Assembly: GCA_047601745.1 (NCBI GenBank)
Contig: JASGIS010000001.1
Coordinates: forward strand, 1,240,001 to 1,304,000
Length of the DNA: 64,000 nt
Reading direction: 5' to 3'
Origin: JAKPAM01 sp047601745
GTDB taxonomy: Bacteria; Pseudomonadota; Gammaproteobacteria; Burkholderiales; Burkholderiaceae_E
The position numbers were made by a program, and so were the translations under genes. The notes below the pieces were generated by a model. That model did no database searches. It was not told the DNA's origin and saw only the letters and a program-made list of their open reading frames with translations. Positions 1-7,770 of this stretch are shown here, piece after piece; positions within the stretch are counted from its first letter, which is position 1; each line of letters opens with the position of its first letter.

Positions 1-1
1 G

Positions 2-739
2 GCGAATGCTGCCTGGACTGCATCCGGCACTATCGTGCCTTCAGCGGCTTCACCGACCTACCCGGGCTCAGGCGGCTCAGTCAACTATCATTCCATCCAG
101 TTCACGGGCAATTCCGACTATTTGTCGATCAGCACCAGCGGCAGCATCGCGTCGAATGCGTATACGTTGCTTGGGCAAGGCCGCCAGACCGCCAACACCA
201 ACAAATGGACGCCCATCGCCTGCATCGATAACGCCGGTGGCCGTGATTTCATCGGCACGGCGAGCAACGGCAACGTGGTCCAGGCTTTTAGAAGTTGGGC
301 AGCGGGCGCCAGTTCGGCGGTGGCGACGATCACGCCCGGAACGTGGTTCGGATGGGCTTTGGTGGGCGGAGGAACGACCTCGTCACCGACGCTGACCGCA
401 TACATTTATCAGAGCGGCACGCTCTACTCCCAAACCCTGACTCCGGGCAACGCGTCCGCGATCACGCAGATTCTTCTCGGCGGTAATGCGTACGATCAAT
501 TCTATGGTCAGATCGCGGACGTGCGATTCTGGAATACGACGCTGAGCGCCTCGCAGATCCTGAACGAAGTCAAATCCCATACTCCGGTCACCCCCAGCGG
601 GCTTATTCTCTACAATGATTTCGCCGGTAACACGTTGAGCGCCCAGTTGGCGAATACGACAGCCAATGCGACGTGGGCGAACGCCGCCTGGACGGTGAAT
701 GGCGGTGCATCATCCGCCGCAGAGACTCCCCCGTATTGA
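2..739 (+). CDS. LamG/concanavalin A-like lectin-domain protein (C-terminal part)
   Basis: The frame is open from base 2 with no start and stops with TGA at 737-739, so only the last 245 residues are seen; the gene begins left of the window. The sequence is rich in Ser, Thr, Gly, Asn and aromatics. It has the jelly-roll pattern of LamG_3/concanavalin A-like domains: a SIQFTG start strand, a WTPIACI strand, a GTWFGWALV strand, and the closing QIADVRFWNTTLSASQI motif typical of the last strands. The first residues at the edge (ANAAWTASG) match the end of the protein (NAAWTVNGG), so at least two tandem copies are likely. Such domains bind glycans or proteins on secreted or surface proteins. Neither a signal peptide nor an anchor is visible here. 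The true function cannot be given without the N-terminus. Confidence 0.7.
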   Translation, partial: ANAAWTASGTIVPSAASPTYPGSGGSVNYHSIQFTGNSDYLSISTSGSIASNAYTLLGQGRQTANTNKWTPIACIDNAGGRDFIGTASNGNVVQAFRSWAAGASSAVATITPGTWFGWALVGGGTTSSPTLTAYIYQSGTLYSQTLTPGNASAITQILLGGNAYDQFYGQIADVRFWNTTLSASQILNEVKSHTPVTPSGLILYNDFAGNTLSAQLANTTANATWANAAWTVNGGASSAAETPPY

Positions 740-1174
740 TGCTTGGACACGCGGACCGGGTAAGCAGGCTTGCAGAACCATTCAACGCTGATGCGGTCGC
801 CGACCTGAAGGCGCGGAGAGCCATTGCCCTGTTCGGGCAGAGGTCGTCACCAGTACGTACAACCACGGCGAAAAACGGTAGTTCGTCAGCCGGTGAGTGT
901 TGAGACACTGGTGATGGATCTCCGCCTACCCAGGTGCTCCGGAACACAACCGTTATCGCGACTCGACGTCTCTCAGCCCTGATTCAGCGCCGCGAGCAGG
1001 GCGAGCCGCCCGCTCGTCCGGATCCACGTAGTGACGATCATCAAGGAGTCCGCCGCGAGCACCCCGCGGACCCGACAGCGGCGCGCTCCGGAACCGGACG
1101 TCGGTGATCAAGCCATCGAATCGATCATCGGCATTGCCGCCGAGCGGCAGCGACGTGACAAAACTGACGTTATA
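740..1174. other. Intergenic stretch without recognisable gene
   Basis: This is the gap between the LamG protein and the PIG-L deacetylase gene. I see no convincing coding frame, tRNA or repeat. Base composition drops towards A+T at about 1155-1220, where a promoter is predicted. The short open frames here lack codon bias and similarity to anything I know. Confidence 0.5.
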
Positions 1175-1203
1175 TTGACATCCAATTTTGCAACATCTTT
1201 ATT
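1175..1203 (+). promoter_or_regulatory. Predicted sigma-70 promoter upstream of PIG-L gene
   Basis: A perfect TTGACA (1175-1180) is followed after 17 bp by TTTATT (1198-1203), in the most A+T-rich part of the region. It would start transcription near 1210 and leave a leader of about 170 nt before the ATG at 1381. An alternative extended -10 (TGCTATTTT) lies at 1211-1219. This is prediction only. Confidence 0.45.
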
Positions 1204-1380
1204 GATTACCTGCTATTTTCGAGACAATCGCAGCTCGATCGCGTGTGACGGAATAACGATCACTGTCAGCGTCGAACGGCCCGCGTCGACTATCAGCGGA
1301 CCTGCGTCCGCTCGCCGGAACGCCTTTCTTCGGCGCACAATGCCGCTCGTTCCTCGTTCTTGCCGCTTCGAAAGACCTTC

Positions 1381-2043
1381 ATGCCTCCCATCCTCAGCAG
1401 CCTCCTGCGCCAACCCGGCACCACCGTCATGGTGCTCGCCCCCCACACCGACGACGGAGAGTTCGGTTGCGGCGGGACGATCGCCAAGTTTACGGCGCAG
1501 GGCGCGCGCGTCATCTACGTGGCGTTCTCCGCCGCCGAGAAATCCGTCAGCCCCGAGTACCCGCGCGACGTGCTGCGCAAGGAAGTCAAAGCCGCCACCG
1601 CCAAGCTCGGTATCGCGACCGACGACTGCATCGTGCTGCACTTCGAGGTGCGGCTGTTTCCCGAGCAGCGCCAGGCGATCCTCGACGCGATGATCAAGCT
1701 GCAGCAGGAATACAAGCCGTCGATCGTGCTGCTGCCCAGCGCGCATGACACGCATCAGGATCACGCGGTCATCGCCCACGAAGGCTTCCGCGCGTTCAAG
1801 CGCACGACGATGCTCGGTTATGAAGTGCCGTGGAACAACCTCGATTTCCGCACGAGCTGCTTCGTCAAGCTCGGCGAAGACGACCTCGAGAAGAAGCTGC
1901 AGGCGCTGGCCTGCTATGAATCGCAGAGCAACCGTACGTACAGCAACCGCGAATACATCCGTGCGCTGGCCGTCACGCGCGGCATGCAGATCCAGGCGCC
2001 GCTGGCCGAGGTGTTCGAGGTCGTTCGGCTCGTGGTCGACTGA
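1381..2043 (+). CDS. PIG-L/LmbE family deacetylase
   Basis: The product is a 220-residue member of the PIG-L family of zinc-dependent N-deacetylases, which remove acetyl groups from N-acetylglucosaminyl lipids, bacillithiol/mycothiol precursors or related sugars. The N-terminal strand is followed by the metal-binding PHTDDGEFGCGG motif (variant of AHPDDE), and HDTHQDH near the middle supplies the third metal ligand and general base. Length is normal for the short family members. ATG at 1381 is preferred; an in-frame TTG at 1360 would add seven residues. It is followed by an aminotransferase, a nucleotide-sugar dehydratase and a phosphoglycosyl transferase on the same strand. A role in deacetylating a glycan intermediate is therefore likely, but the substrate is inferred from context. 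Confidence 0.85.
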   Translation: MPPILSSLLRQPGTTVMVLAPHTDDGEFGCGGTIAKFTAQGARVIYVAFSAAEKSVSPEYPRDVLRKEVKAATAKLGIATDDCIVLHFEVRLFPEQRQAILDAMIKLQQEYKPSIVLLPSAHDTHQDHAVIAHEGFRAFKRTTMLGYEVPWNNLDFRTSCFVKLGEDDLEKKLQALACYESQSNRTYSNREYIRALAVTRGMQIQAPLAEVFEVVRLVVD

Positions 2044-2184
2044 GGCTTGCTGAGAAAATCTCCCTGTATCGCCCGCGTCCCGTCGCCTACCATTGCCGCC
2101 TGGACGCTTTCCCGCGCTGTCGCGACGGCGAAGGAAAGCACTCTGCGGCATCCATCGCCCACCCTTATCGAGAGGCCCCACGCC

Positions 2185-3318
2185 ATGTGGAAAGTGCAGC
2201 TTTTCAAGCTCAACTACGATGACCGCGAAATCAAGGCCGCCGCCGGCGTCGTCGAGAGCGGCTGGCTGACGATGGGCGAGAAGGTCATCGAGTTCGAGCA
2301 GGCGTTCGCGCGGCTGCTCGGGGGCGGCGACGTGCAATGCCTGGCGGTGACCAACTGCACGGCCGCGCTGCACATGGCGGTGCTGGCCGCCGGCGTCGGG
2401 CCGGGCGACGAAGTGATCATCCCCGCGCTGACGTTCGTGGCCGACGCCAACGTCGTCAGGATGGCGGGCGCCGCCCCGGTACTGGCCGACTGCACCAGCG
2501 AGGACGATCTGACGATGAGCGCGGCCGACATCGCGCGCAAGATCACGCCTCGTACGAAGGCCGTCATCGTCACGCATTACGGCGGCTTCGCCTGCGACAT
2601 GGCCGGCATCGTCGAGCTTTGCAGGCAACGGGACATCGTGCTGATCGAGGACTGCGCGCACACGCCCGGCGGCGAGTACGCGGGCCGGGCGCTGGGCACC
2701 TTCGGCGACATCGGCTGCTTCAGCTTCTTTTCCAACAAGAACCTGTCGATCGGCGAAGGCGGCATGCTCAGCTTCCGCAAGCCCGAAATCGGCCAGCAGC
2801 TTCGCTACCTGCGCTCGCACGGCATGACGACGCTGACGCTCGATCGGCACAAGGGCCGCGCCTACACTTATGACGTCGCGCAGCCCGGCCTCAATTACCG
2901 GATGGACGAGATCCACGCGGCGCTGGGCCTCGTGCAGCTCGACAAGCTGCTGGTGGCCAACGCCCGCCGCGGCGAATTGACGAAGCTGTACCGGCGTTTG
3001 CTGTCCGGCGGGCCGGTGCGGATGCCGTTCGCGAACACCGGCGATACGCTGCCGACCTGGCACATCCTGCCGGTGCTGCTGCCGGCCGACGCCGACCGGC
3101 AGGCCACGATGGCGCGGCTCAAGGATCTGGGCATCCAGTCCAGCATCCACTATCCGCCGTTCTGGGGCTTCGAGGCGTATTCGCGTTTCAAGCCCGAAGA
3201 CACGCCGGTCTGCGCGGCGCTGATCGGCCGCGAGCTGACGCTGCCGCTGTACCCGACGATGACCGACGACGAGGTACGGCTGGTCGTCGACAGCCTGCAC
3301 CAGGCGCTGGCCGCCTGA
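2185..3318 (+). CDS. DegT/DnrJ/EryC1/StrS-family sugar aminotransferase
   Basis: The product is a 377-residue fold-type I PLP enzyme of the DegT/StrS family, which transaminates 3- or 4-keto nucleotide sugars. Visible signatures are GDEVIIPALTFVADANVV (cofactor phosphate region), an LIEDCAH motif carrying the aspartate that contacts the pyridine nitrogen, and CFSFFSNKNLSIGEGG holding the Schiff-base lysine. The C-terminal half has the family's GLNYRMDE substrate-contact motif. The start at 2185 has a GAGAGG Shine-Dalgarno eight bases upstream; an upstream in-frame extension to 2047 lacks codon bias and is rejected. It lies 141 bp after the deacetylase gene and 53 bp before the dehydratase. 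By analogy to PglE-type enzymes it would aminate the 4-keto product of the next gene's enzyme; the exact sugar is unknown. Confidence 0.9.
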   Translation: MWKVQLFKLNYDDREIKAAAGVVESGWLTMGEKVIEFEQAFARLLGGGDVQCLAVTNCTAALHMAVLAAGVGPGDEVIIPALTFVADANVVRMAGAAPVLADCTSEDDLTMSAADIARKITPRTKAVIVTHYGGFACDMAGIVELCRQRDIVLIEDCAHTPGGEYAGRALGTFGDIGCFSFFSNKNLSIGEGGMLSFRKPEIGQQLRYLRSHGMTTLTLDRHKGRAYTYDVAQPGLNYRMDEIHAALGLVQLDKLLVANARRGELTKLYRRLLSGGPVRMPFANTGDTLPTWHILPVLLPADADRQATMARLKDLGIQSSIHYPPFWGFEAYSRFKPEDTPVCAALIGRELTLPLYPTMTDDEVRLVVDSLHQALAA

Positions 3319-3371
3319 AGAGGCCGGCCCATCCGACCCGCCCAACCGAATCTGGATCTGGAGACCCGTTG

Positions 3372-4562
3372 ATGTCCGAACTGCTGACCCTGCTCGGTCG
3401 CGATCGCCCGCTGTTCGAAGCCGACCAGGCTCGCCATGGCGAGCTGATGGACGAACTGGTCCGCGCCGGCCGCTTCCTCGTCGTCGGCGGCGCGGGCTCG
3501 ATCGGTCAGGCCGTCGTGCGCGAGATCTTCCAGCGCTCGCCCAAGCGGCTGCACGTCGTCGACATCAGCGAGAACAACCTGGTCGAGGTCGTGCGCGACG
3601 TGCGCAGCTCGCTCGGTTATATCGAAGGCGAGTTCAAGACCTTCGCGCTGGACTTCGGCTCGCCCGAATTCGACGCGCTGCTGGCCGACAGCGGCGGTTA
3701 CGACTACGTGCTGAATCTGTCGGCGCTCAAGCACGTGCGCAGCGAGAAGGATCCGTTCACGCTGATGCGGCTGATCGACGTCAACGTCACGCAGACCGAG
3801 CGGCTTCGCCGCTGGGCGCGCGACCACGGCACGAAGAAGCTGTTCTGCGTATCGACCGACAAGGCGACGAACCCGGTCAACATGATGGGCTGCTCCAAGC
3901 GGATCATGGAGCTGTTCCTGTTCGGCAACGACGACGCGCTGCCGGTGTCCACCGCGCGCTTCGCCAACGTCGCGTTCTCGGACGGATCGCTGCTGCACGG
4001 CTTCGGCCAGCGCATCGCCAAGCAGCAGCCGCTGTCGGCGCCCAGCGACGTACGGCGCTATTTCATCACCCAACCCGAATCCGGCTTCCTGTGCCTGGCC
4101 TCGTGCCTGCTGGGCGCGCACCGCGAGGTGTTCTTTCCGAAGCTCGACGAATCGATGCACCTGATCACGTTCGCCGAGATCGCCGACCGCTACCTGCATT
4201 CGCTCGGCTACGAGCCGGTGCGCTGCGCGACCGAGGACGAGGCGCGGGCGCGCGTCGGCGAACTGCGCGCGCGGCGCCAGTGGCCGGTGTACTACTTCGG
4301 CAGCGACACCACCGGCGAAAAGGCGTTCGAGGAGTTCTACACGACCGACTCGCGACTGGACTGGGAGCGCTTCGCCGACCTCGGCGTGATCCTGAACGAT
4401 CGTCCCGCGCTCGGCGACCGGCTCGAGCGTTTCGCGCAGGCGATCGAGACGCTGCGCGCATCGCGCCGCTGGACCAAGCAGCAGCTCGTCGAGCAGTTCC
4501 GCACGCTGGTGCCCGAGTTCGCGCACCAGGAAACCGGCAAGTACCTGGACGACCGGATGTAA
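3372..4562 (+). CDS. PglF/CapD-type nucleotide-sugar 4,6-dehydratase, soluble form
   Basis: The product is a 396-residue extended SDR of the polysaccharide biosynthesis (CapD/PglF/FlaA1) family, which makes 4-keto-6-deoxy UDP-HexNAc. It shows a GGAGSIG nucleotide-binding loop (residues 39-45), an acidic DIS at the end of strand 2, STDKA (161-165) and MMGCSKR (171-177). The usual SDR tyrosine is replaced by Met while the lysine is kept, as in the PglF/CapD branch. It lacks the N-terminal membrane segments of full-length PglF, so it is a cytosolic short form with a C-terminal extension of about 60 residues. The ATG at 3372 follows a GGAGACC site. The family assignment is firm; whether the product is UDP-bacillosamine-type or another 4-ketosugar is inferred. 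Confidence 0.88.
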   Translation: MSELLTLLGRDRPLFEADQARHGELMDELVRAGRFLVVGGAGSIGQAVVREIFQRSPKRLHVVDISENNLVEVVRDVRSSLGYIEGEFKTFALDFGSPEFDALLADSGGYDYVLNLSALKHVRSEKDPFTLMRLIDVNVTQTERLRRWARDHGTKKLFCVSTDKATNPVNMMGCSKRIMELFLFGNDDALPVSTARFANVAFSDGSLLHGFGQRIAKQQPLSAPSDVRRYFITQPESGFLCLASCLLGAHREVFFPKLDESMHLITFAEIADRYLHSLGYEPVRCATEDEARARVGELRARRQWPVYYFGSDTTGEKAFEEFYTTDSRLDWERFADLGVILNDRPALGDRLERFAQAIETLRASRRWTKQQLVEQFRTLVPEFAHQETGKYLDDRM

Positions 4563-4597
4563 GCCCCATCCGCCCGCAAGCCTTCCGCTCACCCACG

Positions 4598-5260
4598 ATG
4601 ACGCGCTTCTTCGATATCCTGTTCTCGGGCCTGGCCCTGCTGCTTCTGTCTCCGATCCTGATCGTCGTCGCGATCATCCTGAAGTTCACCGGCGAGGGCG
4701 ACATCTTCTTTCGCCAGCAGCGCGTCGGCGAAGGCGGACGCATGTTCGGCCTGCTCAAGTTCGCGACGATGCTGCGCGACAGCCCCAGCCTCGGCTCGGG
4801 GCTGTTGACCGTCAAGAACGATCCGCGCGTGCTGCCTTTCGGCCGCTTCCTGCGCAAGACCAAGCTCAACGAACTGCCGCAGCTGATCAACATCTTCGTC
4901 GGCGACATGAGCGTCATCGGCCCGCGTCCGCAGGCGCGCCCGCATTTCGAAGTCTTTCCCGAAGCGGTCAAGGTCCGGCTCAAGACGGTCAGGCCCGGCC
5001 TGTCGGGCATCGGCTCGATCGTGTTCCGCGACGAGGAGAACATCCTGGAGCGGGCCGCCGACAAGGAACGCTTCTATGCCGACGTGATCGCGCCGTACAA
5101 GGGCGCGCTCGAATGCTGGTACATCGACCACCAGGGACTCGTCATGTACTTCACGCTGATCTGGCTGACGATCGTGGCCGTGCTCGCACCTTCGAGCACC
5201 GCTTATCGAACGGTGCTCGAGGGCTTGCCGGAGCCGCCGCCGGAGTTGAGGGGGCTGTAG
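4598..5260 (+). CDS. Monotopic phosphoglycosyl transferase (bacterial sugar transferase family)
   Basis: The product is a 220-residue initiating sugar transferase of the small PglC-like class, which moves a sugar-1-phosphate from a UDP-sugar to polyprenyl phosphate at the inner membrane. A single N-terminal hydrophobic helix (residues 5-28) is followed by the conserved DIFFRQQRVGEGG region, KFATM, KTKLNELPQL and GDMSVIGPRPQARP. A second hydrophobic helix sits near the C-terminus (about 185-200). The catalytic dyad position, Asp-Glu in PglC, reads Asn91-Glu92 here. It starts 35 bp after the dehydratase gene and is the last gene before a strong terminator, so the four genes from 1381 probably form one locus that loads a modified amino sugar onto a lipid carrier. 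Confidence 0.88.
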   Translation: MTRFFDILFSGLALLLLSPILIVVAIILKFTGEGDIFFRQQRVGEGGRMFGLLKFATMLRDSPSLGSGLLTVKNDPRVLPFGRFLRKTKLNELPQLINIFVGDMSVIGPRPQARPHFEVFPEAVKVRLKTVRPGLSGIGSIVFRDEENILERAADKERFYADVIAPYKGALECWYIDHQGLVMYFTLIWLTIVAVLAPSSTAYRTVLEGLPEPPPELRGL

Positions 5261-5282
5261 CGGCCAACCGTGGCATCATCGT

Positions 5283-5327
5283 CTCGGGCCGCGACGATCC
5301 CGCATTCCTCGCGGCCCGAGCCTTTTC
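5283..5327 (+). terminator. Rho-independent terminator of the glycan gene run
   Basis: A perfect 11-bp inverted repeat (CTCGGGCCGCG at 5283-5293, CGCGGCCCGAG at 5310-5320) with a 16-nt loop is followed by CCTTTTC. It starts 22 bp past the sugar-transferase stop and separates it from the next gene. Confidence 0.7.
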
Positions 5328-5393
5328 GAGCCCTTTCGATTCTTCCAACGCGCCCGCCCGGACCGGCGGGCCACGAGACACGGACACGAAGCC

Positions 5394-6317
5394 ATGAAAG
5401 TCCTTATCCTGGGCGCCGGCGCCACCGGCGGCTACTACGGCGGCCGCTGCGCGGCGGCCGGCGCCGACGTATCGTTCATCGTCCGCCCGGCGCGCGCGGC
5501 GCTCCTGGCCGAGCGCGGCCTGCGCATCACGAGCCCCAAGGGCGACGTGACGATCCAGCCGCAGTTGATCGTCGCCGGCCAGCCGCTGCCGCAGGCCGAC
5601 CTGATCATCCTGAGCTGCAAGGCATATGATCTGGACAGCGCGATCGAATCGATCCGACCGGCCGTCGGCCCGCAAACGACGGTCCTGCCGCTGCTCAACG
5701 GCATGAGCCACTACGATCGGCTCGATGCCGCGTTCGGCGCGCCGCGGGTGCTCGGCGGCCTGTGCCAGATCCCGGTGACGGTCGGCGACCAGGGGCAGAT
5801 CGTGCACATGGGCCCGTTCCACTCGCTGACCTACGGCGAGCGCGACGGCAGCCAGAGCGAGCGCTGCCGGCGGATCGGCGAGCTGTTCGCGCCGGCCGGA
5901 TTCGATGCGCAGTTCTCACACACGATCAACCTCGCGCTATGGGAAAAGTTCACGTTCCTGACGACGCTCGCGTCGATCAATTGCCTGATGCGCGGCAATA
6001 TCGGGCAGATCCTGCGCGCGCAGGACGGCGCCGCGCTGATCATCGAGCTGCTCGAAGAATGCCAGGCCGTCGCGGCGGCCGCCGGCCATCCGATCCCGGC
6101 GGACGTCGACGCCCGCGTGCGCGCGACGCTGACGACAGCCGATTCGCCGGTGACCGCGTCGATGATGCGTGATCTCGAGCAGGGCCTGCGCATCGAGGCG
6201 CAGCAGATCACCGGCGACATGCTGCGCCGCGCCCGCGAAGCCGGCATCGCGGCGCCGCTGCTGCGCGTCGCTTATGCGCACCTGCAGACCTATCAGGCGC
6301 GCCAGGGCGCCAAGTGA
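5394..6317 (+). CDS. 2-dehydropantoate 2-reductase family protein
   Basis: The product is 307 residues long, the normal size for ketopantoate reductases (PanE/ApbA), which reduce 2-dehydropantoate to pantoate with NADPH in coenzyme A synthesis. The Rossmann motif GAGATGGYYGGR opens the protein and the ILSCKAYDLDSAI segment contains the catalytic-region lysine. The C-terminal helical domain has EKFTFLTTLASINCLMR and an SSM-like VTASMMRDLEQG segment near the end. Many genomes carry several paralogues of this family with other 2-keto acid substrates, so panE itself is not claimed. It stands alone between two hairpins. Confidence 0.85.
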   Translation: MKVLILGAGATGGYYGGRCAAAGADVSFIVRPARAALLAERGLRITSPKGDVTIQPQLIVAGQPLPQADLIILSCKAYDLDSAIESIRPAVGPQTTVLPLLNGMSHYDRLDAAFGAPRVLGGLCQIPVTVGDQGQIVHMGPFHSLTYGERDGSQSERCRRIGELFAPAGFDAQFSHTINLALWEKFTFLTTLASINCLMRGNIGQILRAQDGAALIIELLEECQAVAAAAGHPIPADVDARVRATLTTADSPVTASMMRDLEQGLRIEAQQITGDMLRRAREAGIAAPLLRVAYAHLQTYQARQGAK

Positions 6318-6367
6318 CGCCCGGGGACGACGCGCCCGCTCCCCTCGACGATCGCATGGCCATGGAT

Positions 6368-6382
6368 CGCCCCTCCGGGGCG
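6368..6382. terminator. GC hairpin after the reductase gene
   Basis: CGCCCC-TCC-GGGGCG forms a perfect 6-bp hairpin 51 bp downstream of the stop codon. No U-tract follows, so terminator function is uncertain. The rest of the 300-bp gap to the next gene shows no other feature. Confidence 0.3.
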
Positions 6383-6644
6383 CCCTGAGATCCAGGCGAT
6401 TCTGTCGCATCGTGACGACGCGTCGTCGACCTTCCCCGCCACGCGCGCCTTTTCACGACACCGCGCCGACCATTGAGCCGCCCGGCAGTGACTCGATGTC
6501 TCGAATTGACTACCATCCATCCGGCGGTCGATGCGATTCGCGTCCTCCGGTGCTGCAATCGCAGCAACCGGTCCGGATCCCGGACGGGAGCCCAACACTC
6601 AGCGATGCCGGATGGCGCCGCCCACCGATCCCTCGTTTGCATCC

Positions 6645-7715
6645 ATGCCCCCTCCCGCCTCGAAGACCGAACAGTTCCAAGTGATCCAGGCGCTGCGCTA
6701 CGTCGCGGCGCTGCTGGTGGTCATCAATCACTCGACGTTCTATGTCGCGAGCCGGCTGGTCGAGGGGTTTCCGCTATGGGGCCAGGGCGCGTCGGGCGTC
6801 GACATCTTCTTCGTGATCAGCGGCTTCGTGATGATCATTTCATCGCAGGGCCTGGCCGGTCAGGATCATCCGGCCCGCTCGTTCCTGGTCAACCGGATCG
6901 TGCGCATCGTGCCGTTGTACTGGATGATCACGACGCTGAAACTGGCGGTGCTGCTCAGCGCGCCGAGCCTGGCGCTCAACAGCGAGATCATTCCTTATCA
7001 CGTGCTGATGTCCTATCTGTTCATCCCGGCCTTCAACGCCAAGGGCGAGCTCGAGCCCGTGCTGGGCGTCGGCTGGACGCTGAACTTCGAGATGTTCTTC
7101 TACGTGATCTTCGCGCTGGCGCTCGCGCTCAGGCGCTCGCCGATCAAGTTCTCGCTGCCGATCTTCGTCGCGCTGTCGGTCATCGGCTTCTGGAAGACGC
7201 CGGAATGGCCGGCGTTGACGTTCTGGTTCAATCCGCTGGTGCTCGAATTCCTGGCCGGCATGCTGATCGCGCGGGCCTGCCTGAACGGCATCGTCCTGCC
7301 GAAAGGGATCGCCGCGGCGGCCGTCGTCGTGGGCTTCGCGCTGCTGCTGACGGACTTCGGTTACTTCGACCCGTGGTATCGCGGCTTCCGCTACGGGATC
7401 CCCGCTGCGCTGATCGTCGCCGGCGCGGTGTCCCTCGAGCCGGTGCTCAAGGGGCGGATCCCGTCGGTGATCTCACGGCTGGGAGACGGGTCCTATGCGC
7501 TGTACCTGATCCATCCGATCCTGGTCCCGGCGATCCCGGCGCTGTTCGCCAAGGCGGGCCTGCAAGCGCCGGGCCTGGCCATCGTGCTGTGCGCGGTGAC
7601 GGCGACGATCGCGTCGTACGTCGTGTTCATGCTCGTCGAGCGGCCGCTGACGCGCTACCTGAAGGCCAGGTTGAAAGGGCCGCGGCCGGTCGCCTCATCG
7701 GTGCCGCTGCGCTGA
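6645..7715 (+). CDS. Acyltransferase 3 family membrane protein
   Basis: The product is about 356 residues with roughly ten hydrophobic segments, matching the acyltransferase-3 (OafA/NodX-type) family, which transfers acetyl or succinyl groups from the cytosol to extracytoplasmic sugars. Diagnostic features are IQALRYVAALLVVINHSTF with the essential His, GVDIFFVISGFVM, and the RIVRIVPLYW motif. The family usually starts just before the IQALR helix, so ATG at 6645 is used. ATGs at 6612 and 6531 are also in frame and none has a strong ribosome site. It lies one gene away from the glycan locus and may decorate its product; that link is inferred. The downstream neighbour is convergent. Confidence 0.85.
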   Translation: MPPPASKTEQFQVIQALRYVAALLVVINHSTFYVASRLVEGFPLWGQGASGVDIFFVISGFVMIISSQGLAGQDHPARSFLVNRIVRIVPLYWMITTLKLAVLLSAPSLALNSEIIPYHVLMSYLFIPAFNAKGELEPVLGVGWTLNFEMFFYVIFALALALRRSPIKFSLPIFVALSVIGFWKTPEWPALTFWFNPLVLEFLAGMLIARACLNGIVLPKGIAAAAVVVGFALLLTDFGYFDPWYRGFRYGIPAALIVAGAVSLEPVLKGRIPSVISRLGDGSYALYLIHPILVPAIPALFAKAGLQAPGLAIVLCAVTATIASYVVFMLVERPLTRYLKARLKGPRPVASSVPLR

Positions 7716-7770
7716 TCCGCCGCGCGGTCGGCCTCGTCCCGAAGGGTGAGGCTCGCGCGCGGGTGCGAGG

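Noticed and set aside
1213..3345. 710-residue minus-strand frame opposite the deacetylase and aminotransferase
   Set aside because: It has Arg/Val/Gln-rich shadow composition and no motif.
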